This document shows positions 16,931 through 28,900 of a stretch of DNA of 64,000 bases, one piece after another. The stretch comes from a virus, in IMG/VR virus record IMGVR_UViG_3300042446_001529, positions 1-64,000 of that record; one strand, 5' to 3'. A program made the position numbers and the translations under genes. Below the pieces are notes generated by a model that ran no database searches, was not told the DNA's origin, and was given only the letters and a program-made list of their open reading frames with translations. Numbering within the stretch: the stretch's first letter is position 1; each line of letters begins with the position of its first letter.

Positions 16931-19900
16931 TGGCTGATAATACATTCCCTAAAAGCGGATTACCTATACGCAGATCAGTCGAACTACTACCTACAATTTT
17001 TCAAACTCCTACCAACGATAAATTTTTATCTGCAGTAGTTGATCCGTTGATTCAGCCTGGCGTGTTGGATAAAGTAGTAGGTTATGTAGGTCGTAGATAT
17101 GACAAAACCTACAATGGCAATGACGTGTATGTTGATACAGATGCTACTTTGAGAAGCAGCTATCAGCTTGAACCTGGAGTCATATTTAGAGATCAGGATA
17201 AAATAGAAAACTTCTATGACTACATAGATGTTAAAAATCAACTGAAATTTTTTGGAAACTCTATCGAACGCGATGACAAGCTGGCTGATCAAACGCACTA
17301 CACATGGAATCCTCCCATAGATTGGGACAAGTTCATAAACTATCGTGAATACTATTGGGAACCATTGGGCCCCCGCAGCATTAATATTACTGGTCAATCT
17401 GCGGATATAGTCAGCACATATAAAGTTGTGTTAGGCACAACAAAAAATTCCTTTGTGTTTAGTCCTGACAGCTACACAAATAATCCTACGCTAACTTTAT
17501 TCCGCGGTCAAACATATAAATTTAAAATCAATGCCCCTGACGAAGGCTTTAACTTACGCACCAATTTTGATTCCGGCTCACTACTGTTTCGACCCAATCA
17601 ACCGTATCGTGCAGGAAGTTTTGCTGTGTATGATTCAAAATTATGGAGAGCAATTCGTGATGTGTCTGTTTTAGATGCCAGTTCTATTGCCATTGATAGT
17701 CAAGATTGGCAGTTTGTTGAATCAGCTAACCAAGGCGCAGCACTTGCCTATGACAAGGGTGTTACAAACAACGGAATTGAAAACGGAACATTGACTTTTA
17801 CTGTGCCGTATGATGCACCCGATGTCCTTTATTATCAAAGCAACATCACTCCCGATGCATTTGGTAGATTTATCATTGCCGACATAGAAGAAAATACAGC
17901 GATTAATGTAGAACTAGAAATACTCGGAAAAACCACATATACCAGCGGCAATGCAGTGGAGTTTTCAAATGGAATGATTGTGGAATTCAATGGCAAAGTC
18001 ACCCCCTCGAAATATGCCAAGAACACGTGGTTGGTAGAAGGAGTAGGCACGGCTATTACCTTAACACGATTCAACGATCTAGTTGTGCCGAGATTAAGCA
18101 CAGACGTTCCTGAAATATTATTCGACAACGAAGGATTTGACACTCAGCCGTTTGATGATGCCACTGAATATGCTGCATTTAAAGATTATATCACTATTGC
18201 TAGAAACAGCCTAGACAATAATCCGTGGAGTCGATATAATCGCTGGTTCCATCGGTCAGTGTTGGAAAAAGCCTACAAACTACGAGGGCAAGATTTTCCA
18301 GCCGCAGAAACTTCCAGAGCCAAGCGGCCCATAATCGAATTCCTGCCTAATCTACAACTAGTTAATCACGGAACCACGGCAAAAATGTCTGTGGATTACA
18401 TTGATACAAATACTGCCGATGTGTTTTCAACCATTGAAGGATCAACAGGCTACAGCGTAGACGGTGAATTTTTATTCAACGGTGCAAGAATTTTAGTGAT
18501 AGCAGACACTGACAGATTAGCAAACAACAAAATCTACACAGTGCAATTTATCACACATACCAATTCAAAACAGATACACTTGCAGGAAACTGAAGATACA
18601 GAATCAATACTCGGACAAGGAGTAGTTGTTACCAGAGGTAACAAAAACAAAGGATTGATGTATCACTTTGATGGTGTAAATTGGGTAGCTAGCCAGAAAA
18701 AAACCACAGTCAATCAGTCACCATTGTTTGATGTTTTTGACAGCGATGGAATAAGTTTCGGTGATACCACAACGTATTCCGACACAGAGTTTTTAGGTTC
18801 GCATCTCCTTAGCTATAAGCCCGGGAATGGTAGAATTGACAGCGAGTTAGGTTTTAGACTTAGTTATCTCAATATAGATAATATTGGAGACATCGAATTT
18901 AATTGGAATTGGGAAACACAAACATTCAGGTATAGTGTTGATAGAAAGCCTGTGACACAAAAAATTTCCACTGGTTTTTATAAACTGGGATCTGATGTGT
19001 TTGCCAACGGTTGGCAGAAATTAAACAACACATATATCCAACCAATAATTGATAATCTCATAGTAGACACTGATACTGATACCTTGACATTTAACACGGT
19101 GAAATGGGATAGTCTCACAGCTGATCCTGAGATAAATTTTTACCTCAACGGAAACAGATATTTAGGTAATTGGACTCGAAGTCGAAACGTATTTGTATTC
19201 GATAAAACATTTGCTGCCAAAGATGCTGTGGTAATCAAGATCATTGCTGATATAGAACCTGATCAAGGATATTATGAAATGCCAATAGGCATTGAAAAGA
19301 ATCCCCTTAACACAGCAATTCAATCATTCACACTAGGGCAAGCTACTAATCATATTGCCAGTGCGATAGAATGGGACAAAGAGTTTATTGGTGTTTTACC
19401 AGGAGTCAGTAATCTAAGAGATCTTCAAGATTATAGATATCATGCGTCGAGATTTTTAAAACACAGCGGTAATACACCGTTGGCAGTAATGACCTTGTGT
19501 GACAAAACTCATAACATAGTCAAAGCTATACAATACGCTGAAAAAGAATATACAATTTTTAAAAATAATTTTTTACAGAAGTCCCTAGAAATTGATTACA
19601 ATGACACAGTAAATGATTTTGTAGATGACATCATCAACAGTCTTACCGCTGTAAAAACTGCACAGGACGCATTCTCAGATTCGGATATGATCGGAGCAGG
19701 AGCATTTACTGCGCTGACCACAGTGGTAGAGGACACAGGGATACGCACGTTTGCCCTGACACAGCCATTTGATCTTACAACTCCTAGTAGCAGAGCAGTG
19801 TATGTGTATAAAAATGACACACAGCTATTACATGGTGTTGACTATGTGTTTGATGCGACATTTAGCTTTGTGAAATTATTAGTGACACTGGAGTTATTAG

Positions 19901-22900
19901 ATGTCATAGAAATTAGAGAATATCTCAGCACAGCTACTAATCATATCCCTCCTACTCCAACCTCTATGGGTCTGTATAAAAAATACACTCCTACCAAGTT
20001 TCTTGATGACACATATCAAGAGCCTAGATATGTCATACAAGGTCACGACGGTAGTATCACAGCAGCGTTTGATGATTTTAGAGATGATCTATTGTTGGAA
20101 TTAGAATTACGTATCTACAACAATATCAAGCAGGAATATGATTCTGCGGTGTTCGACATAGATCAAATATTAGCCGGATACTACGAAGTAGGTGAATATT
20201 CTAAGGCTCAACTAGACGGCGTGATAGTCCAAGATTTTTTGAAATGGATACAAAATACCAATATCAATTATACCGTGAATGAATATTTTGACAGTGAAAA
20301 CTCATTTACGTATACCTATTCAAACATGTCCGACCCCACCAAGACCAAAAATATACCTGGTTGGTGGAGAGGAGTATATCAACATTTTTATGACACAGAC
20401 AGACCACATCGCTGTCCTTGGGAAATGTTAGGATTCAGTCAACAACCGGTCTGGTGGGAAGCCGAATACGGTGCCGCCCCTTATACCAGCAATAACTTGA
20501 TATTGTGGGAAGATCTTGAAGCCGGTATTATTCGCCAAGGCGTTCGAGCAGGTCGTTATGATAGATACAAACGACCCGGACTATCGTCGCACGTCCCTGT
20601 AGACGGCGACGGCAAGTTGCTGAGTCCGTTGGATTCGAATCTTGCAAAGGATTTTTCGTTGATTAATAATCGCGGACCTTTCGTGCTAGGAGATGTCAGC
20701 CCAGTTGAATACGCCTGGAGATCAAGTTCAGAATGGCCCTATGCGATAATCACAGCCATGTGCGTGATGAAACCATTCGAATATATTCCTGACAATTTTG
20801 ACAGATCAAAATTCTCCAAAAATAAACTAGATCAATATATAAATTCAGACACAGGATTGTTTGTGACTATTTCAGATGTTGCAAGACATGTGTCTGAAGC
20901 TAATAATATAGGCCTAGTGAGATATCTCACTAGTTACATAAAATCACAAGGCTTGCCTGTAGATAATCTACAGAAAAAAATAGAAAAATTAGATGTGGCC
21001 CTAAGTTTTAGAATGAGTGGATTTGTAGATCAGCAACAACAGAAATATCTACTAGACTCTAAAAATCCTTCTGCTACATCTAAAAGTATTTTCATACCTC
21101 CCGAAAACTATGATATCATATTCAATGTCAGCAGTCCAGTAACTACGATTAGTTACAGCGGAGTTCGATTGGAAAAAACTGGAGGCGGCTGGATAGTAGC
21201 AGGCTATGATGACATACATCCCTATTTCAATTATCATCAGCCACAGGCCAGCAGCAAAGATCCTGTAATTTCAGTAGGTGGCCTAAGTGAACCGTTTACA
21301 GACTGGGTCGAAGAAAAAAATTACAACAATGGTATATTAGTAAGATATCAAAGCAATTTTTATCGTGCGTTGAAAACACATCGCAGTACCAATGACTTTG
21401 ATCGAAGCCAATGGCAGAAATTAAGAGACGTTCCTAAAATAGGTGCAGTCGAAGCACTGAGAAGACGAATATTTAATACTATCACAGTTCGGCAGATGAG
21501 CTACGGCACATTGCTAACCAGTATACAACAAGTGGTAGATCTGTTGTTAGGTTATGACAGCTATCTTAAAACACAGGGTGTCGTATTCAATAACTATGAT
21601 CCTCAGAATGCTACCAGTCAAGATTGGTTAAGTGCTGCTAAAGAATTCATGTTCTGGACCAAACACAATTGGGAACCTGGTGCAATTATAGCTTTAAGCC
21701 CTTCGGCGCAAAAATTAGAAATTAATGTGCCTGTAGGGACACCAGATAATCTCTTAGACGGATTCTATGACTATCAGATACTCAAAGGTGATGGCACAGT
21801 ATTGCCTCCTAGATTTATTAACGTTAACAGAAGTTTTCAGAATTTCAAATTAGAAACAACAAATACCACCGACGGTATATATTATGCACGGTTACATTAT
21901 GTTATCAAAGAGCATGTGACTGTATTTGATGATCGCACAGTGTTTAATGATATTATCTATGACAAGACCACAGGATATCGGCAAGGGCGCATAAAAATGC
22001 AGGCCTTCCGTACAGTGGATTGGGACGGAGACTACACTAGTCCGGGATTTTTATTCGACAATGTTGATATACAAGTTTGGCAACCTTTCAAAGATTACAA
22101 ACTAGGGGACATCGTATCTTACAAGTCATACAATTGGACCAGCTTAGTTAACCAACTAGGTTCGGAAAACTTCATCGATGCAACATGGGCTAAATTAGAT
22201 TCCACCCCTGTTAAGCAGCTGGTATCTAATTTTGATTACAAAATAAATCAGTTCAGTGATTACTTTGAAACTACATCGCAAGGTATAAATCAAAGTCAAC
22301 GCGAACTTGCTAGACATGCTATAGGATATCAACAGCGAGATTACCTGCAAAATCTAGCAGAAGATTCTGTGAGTCAATTTCAACTATATCAAGGATTTAT
22401 CAGAGAAAAAGGCACAGCAAACAGCATAACCAAGATATTTGATAAGCTGAGTAGATCTTCAGCAGGCAGTGTTACTCTCAATGAAGAATGGGCATTTAGA
22501 CTAGGACAGATTGGCGGCACAGATCAGTTTACAGAAGTTGAAATACAGTTGGAAAAAACTAAATTTAAACTGAATCCTCAGTTGCACATTTCTAATCTCT
22601 CAGTGAATTCTAAAGTTGTAGATTCATTCTATCGTATCACTGCCAACGATTTCACTATTGCTCCTGTGCCCTACACAGTGGATTTTTTACCTACCACGAC
22701 ACAGACTGAGCCGGTGTTTACAGCTGGTTACGTGAGTGCCGGCCAGTATCAACATGTTATTCGAACCCTGAATGATTTAACTACTTTGGCCATCGACACA
22801 GTCAATGAAGCTGATCATATCTGGGTGACGTTCTATCAAGATTCGTGGCAAGTTCTACGAGTAAATGAATCGGCGCTGCTTTACGTAGTGTCGGTAGCTA

Positions 22901-25900
22901 GACCAGATGATACCACGGTGATACTAACACTCAATCGTCCACATGCTATAGCAGTTGATGACTACATAGGCATTCGTGAAATTGCAAATCTGCAAGGATT
23001 TTTCAAGATCACTGCGGCGACAAACACAACCGTAACAATCACAGTAAACGCAGATATAGATGATCCTGAGATAGACACTAGCACCACAGCTAATTTACAG
23101 TTGTTAACTCCATCAAGATTTTTTGATTATTCTAGTATAGATCAACGGTCTGCAGCACTACTAAAAAATAAATCTTTGGTCTTTGTTGATAACAATAGAA
23201 ATGATCAATGGGAAGTTATTGAAAAGAATAAAACTTATTCAGCAAAAAATATAGACGGTGCTGGTATATCTAATCCGTTAGGGTTAGGCACTAAGGTTAT
23301 ATATGACAATACTAATAAGCACACAATTGTTGCCATACCTCAGTCGGGTTTTGTAAATGTGTATGTAGAAACAGATAACGGTCTTTCGTTAAAACAGATC
23401 ATAGCACCGCCGGTAGGTTTCTTTGAAACAGCATTGGGATCGTTTGGCGAAAAAATGGCAGTTAGTCCGGACGGCAAATATCTTGTAATAGGTGCTCCCA
23501 CAGCCAGCGGAGTAACTAGTAGATATCGAGGCGAGTGGGCCGTGGATGTGTTTTATGCACAGGACGATATTGTCGTATATGGCGGTAGATTATATAGAGC
23601 TCTGAACGCCAACACAGCGGCTACTGATGGAAGTTCAGAAATAGCTATAAATTCAGATGACTGGATGCCACATTCCACTGTCATTCCTGCACAGACAACA
23701 GCAGGAAATTTTGGATACTATCAGCAGGGCATGGTTGCGGTCTATGAATTTGTCAGCGGAAGATATGTTAATGTCACAGCATTCGTGTCACCGAGACCTG
23801 CAGACAATGAAAAATTTGGTTCTGAAATTGTCATCGGTGTAAACGGATCTGAATATTATTTGGCAGTATCTGCTGTGGGATCTTATAACAACACAGGCAG
23901 GGTATATCTCATCAAGCGCACAGGAACAGAGTGGACACATATGGAAAACCCTTTGTATAAAGGCATATACAACCTATCTGATTCCTACAAGCAAGATGAT
24001 ATAGTATGGCAAGCAGCGCAAGATCCCATCTTAGAAACAGCACGTGGCAATTTATGGCAGAGTCTAGACGGATCAACCTCGGATGGCAGCACCATCACTC
24101 TCGATTCACAAAATTGGCTCAAAGTCAGCGACATATCAACACACTGCTCTCTACCAACAAATATCTCTGTGGAAGATGATGGTTCCACACAGGAGTTTAC
24201 AACCACTGGACTGTTAACCAACACTCAGAAAGCAGAACTAGTCAAGCAAGGAGATCAGTTTGGGTTTTCTATGGCCATGAGTGGCGATGGAAATATTTTA
24301 GTTATAGGTGCCCCAAACAGCGATGGACAATATTTTGCAAACTATCGAGGATTATGGAGACCAGACGTTGAATATGTCGAAGGAGAGACTGTAAGATTTC
24401 AAGGATCACCTGGCACAGCATATCAATATTATCAATTAGGTGACACATTTGACAGTACAGACAGCACATATCGCAGTTATAATGAAGATCCATCTGCTAG
24501 TGTTAATTGGCATCAGGTAGGAGACAGCACTACTACACCTAGCGGTAAGATTTTTGTATATAAAAAAACTGCATACGATTCCTATGAATTTGTTCAAATG
24601 ATCAATGCTGGCACACTGTCGTCGTTCACCGACATAGATTCTGGGTTAGTGATTAGTACTGGGGATCAGTTTGGATTTGCTATGGATTTAGATGCCAATG
24701 GAAATACACTAGTAGTTTCTAGTCCTAGATCAGATGTAAATTATCAAGATCAGGGCGCAGTATATGTGTTAGAATTAGATCAATCAACAACAGAATTCCG
24801 AGTGAAACAGCGTTTACAAAGTTATGAAATCTATGCTGATGAATATTTTGGTTTTGCCGTATCGGTGAGTCCAGACAGTTCTAAAATAGCAGTCGGTGCT
24901 AGAAATACAAAAACGCCTTTCTCTATCAATTTTGATCTACTGGAAGGCACAACATTTGATAATGCAAGAACAAGATTTTATATTGATCAAGGATTTACTG
25001 GTGGTGTCTATGTGTTTGACAACAAAGATCAAATATTCTTTCTTACAGAAAAACTGGACAGCGATCTACAGACAGACGAATCATTTGGACACAGCATAGA
25101 CTGTATAGGTTCAAAAATACTAGTAGGATCACCTTATTATAAAAACACATCTACCAAAGCATATCAAGGCATAGCACGTCTGTTCACAGCTAGTGCAGAT
25201 GCAAGTTGGACTGTGCTTACAAGCCAACGACCATTGGTAGATTTAAGAAAAATTAAAAAAATTGAACTTTATGACAATGTAAACAATGTAAAAATACAAG
25301 ACATAGATTTCGTCGATGCAGCTAGAGGAAAAATTCTTAATATAGCTGAGCAAGAAATCAAGTATAAAACACCATACGATCCTGCGGTGTATTCAGTAGG
25401 CACGGATGAAGTGGTAGTGGATACAACTATAAACTGGTTAGAAAAAAATGTAGGAAAATTATGGTGGAATACCAGCACTGCAAAATTTCAATATGCAGAA
25501 CAAAAAGATTCTGCTTATAAAACAGGAAATTGGAATCAACAGGTGTTGGGTTCGAGTATAGATGTGTATGAATGGGTTGAGACGGTGTTGTTACCTAATG
25601 AATGGGCAGCGTTGGCAGACACTAATGCAGGACTGGCTCAAGGAGTTAGCGGGCAACCATTATATCCCAACAATGATGTTTACAGTGTGAAATTTTTCTT
25701 TAGCCCAACTACTGGACTTGTCTCAGAAACATTATATTATTATTGGGTAAGAAGCAAAGCCGTCACACCCAGCAATATGCCAGACAGAACAAAATCAGCT
25801 GCTGAGGTGGCCGGATTAATTGCAAATCCAGCAGGATCGAATCTAGCTTTTGTTGCGTTGATAGAATCCAATAAATTTCTCACATATAATTTTAAAACAA

Positions 25901-28900
25901 TCATGCAGTCTGATACAGCGTTGTTGAATCTACAAATTAACAACAGCTTGGAATCACCGAGACCAATTCACAACGAATACCAATTGCTTACAGAAGGAGT
26001 GGCTGATAATTTACCATCTCCGAAATTAGAAAACAAATGGATTGACAGTCTTGTTGGTTCGGATATCGCAGGAAATAAAATTCCTGATATCGATCTTCCA
26101 GCTAAACAAAAATACGGTATACAATATAGACCTCGACAGACCATGTTTGTCGACAGATTGTTAGCATTACAAATCGTTATAGAATACATCAATGATATAT
26201 TACTAAATGAAACTTTTGCAGAAATCATAGAATATACTAATTTAAATAAAGTTGATACAGCTCCTAGTGATAAATTGAATCTTTATGACATTGCAGTAGA
26301 CACTGAAATAGATCTACAGACAGTGGGAACAACCAATACCAAACGTGCTGTATTGCGTGGTAATTTAATCAACGGTGAATTAGACACAATAGATATAATA
26401 GATCCGGGATATGGATACAAGCCTAAAGAATTATTCGATCAAGAACAACCTGGAATTTATATTGGTCCCCCGGTGATCATCACCGGTGATGGATTGAATG
26501 CCACAGCAGTATGTCACATTGATGGACAAGGCAGAGTAATAGCTGTGGTAGTTACCAATCGTGGTAAAAAATACAGTGTGATCAAGGTCGAGGTGAGATA
26601 TTTTTCTGTGTTAGTAAACAATGATGCAACGCTGAATAATTTCTGGAGCATTTATTCTTGGGATGATTTACGCAAGACATATTTCCGTAGTAGATCACAA
26701 GCGTTTGACACAACAGCATACTGGAATAAAGTAGATTGGGTTAGACCAGGATACAGTGATAATCTACGTGTTGTTAAAGAATATTCTAACATTTATGAGG
26801 TCATAGATAGCCTTGTAATGATCGGTGACATTATCAAAGTCAAAGAATATGCTGCAGGCGGATGGGCTAAATTCCAAAAAACTCAAGAAATAGGTCAAAC
26901 ATTTTTAGACAAGTATCTACTAGTTGGTAGACAAAACGGTACAATACAAATAAATTCTTCATTGTACGACACTGGTGTAACTGGAGTCGGGTTCGATAAT
27001 ACACAACCATTTGACACTACAACCTATGACATAGAAAATTCGCAAGAACTTAGAAATATTTTTGCAGCAGTAAAAGAAAATATTTTTGTAGGAGATTACG
27101 CAGTAGAATGGAACAAATTGTTTTTTGCTTCGATACGACATGTGTTCAGCGAACAGCAGTATGTGGATTGGGTGTTCAAAACCAGTTTCCTAAATGCCAC
27201 CCATAATATTGGCACACTAGCAAGCCCGCCAAATTACAAAAATGATAATCTATCAAGTTATCAAGAATACATCAACGAAGTTAAACCATTTAGAACCACA
27301 GTTAGAGAGTATATCAGCCGTTATGACCAACCAGAAACATATGCATCGTCGGCGGTTGATTTTGATCTTCCACCGTCATATTCAATCTTTGACGGCCGTG
27401 CTAATCCTGTTAATGCATCATCAACAGAAATATCACAGTATCCGTGGAAATGGTGGGCAGATAATAAAGGCTACGCAGTCACAGCTATAGAGGTATATCA
27501 GCAGGGCACAGAATACTTAACTCCACCTAGGGTGTTGATAGAAGGAGATGGAATTGGTGCCACCGCTAGAGCATTTATTTCAAATGGTAGAGTGTCGGGC
27601 ATACAGATGTTAACTCAGGGTTCAGGATATCTTAAAGCACCAACAGTGACATTGGTAGGAGGAAATCCATCTACTGCTGTACAGGCCAAAGCCACTGCAA
27701 TCATAGGAAATTCTCAAGTGCGTATGTTTGATGTCGCTTTGAAATTTGATAGACTCTCGGCCAACGGCATCTATGAAAATTTTTCGCAGACACAGACATT
27801 CATTGCCGGCGGTAGTAGTGCTGTATTCTTTTTAAATTATGCACCAACTAATGATAAAACTCGAATCAAGGTAACTAGAAAAATATCTGCCACACAAAAA
27901 ACACAGGTTGTGTTGGCTAGTGACTATCAGATATCTCTGTATTATCAACCCACAGGTGGTTATAATTTACTTCGTGGAAAACTGACATTTAATACTGCAC
28001 CAACTATAAATGATGAAATCACAGTGATCTATGACAAGAACATTTTGTTATTAGATGCTGTGAATAGAATAGAAAAGTCCTATAACCCAAAAACAGGCAT
28101 GATAGGCAAGGAACTAAACCAACTCATGACTGGTATTGACTTTGGTGGCGTAAGAATACAAGGCACTACATTCGATGTCACTGGTGGTTGGGATGCGCTA
28201 CCTTGGTTTACTGATAGTTGGGATTCAGTAGAGCTCAGTTCAGATTATTACCATGTAGCGGACGGCAGCACCGTCTCGGTGACGTTACCATATATACCAG
28301 CAGCTGGGCAGCAAATCAACATATATATCAAACGTAAAAACACAAACATCACAGTGCGTGTAGATGATGAAAATTATTCATCGGCACAAGATTCTAGCAC
28401 AGGTGTTAATCCTGCAGCAGAAATGCCAACGTTTGTAGGTGATGGGGTAAATGCTGTGGTATTAATAGGGCCGTATCTCAGCACCCAAGATGGTGATATC
28501 CTTATTTTCCGTCCGATAGACAGCGACGGATCTGTGGTAATTACAGATGATAACATATTAGATACCAAACTCAGCGGCGGATCGTTGTCAGCTATTAGTT
28601 CTGCTTATGCCACTGCCACCGGTGCAACTGCAGAAGAAATTGCTATTACAGGTGGAAAGTTCATTGACAAAGATAACATTCCGGCGCCTGAAGAAAATAT
28701 ACCAGGACAGGTAATAGACAGTGTTTCGATAAAAGTATACAACAACAAAACATCCGGAGCAGCTGCGTTACAATCAAAGATTACTATTTCTAATGGTCAA
28801 GACACTGTGTTTGCTATAGGTCAGACAGTTTTAGAAAATTCCTCAGTGTTTGTTTATGTTGATAACACTGCAAAAGCGTTGAATCAACATTACACTATAG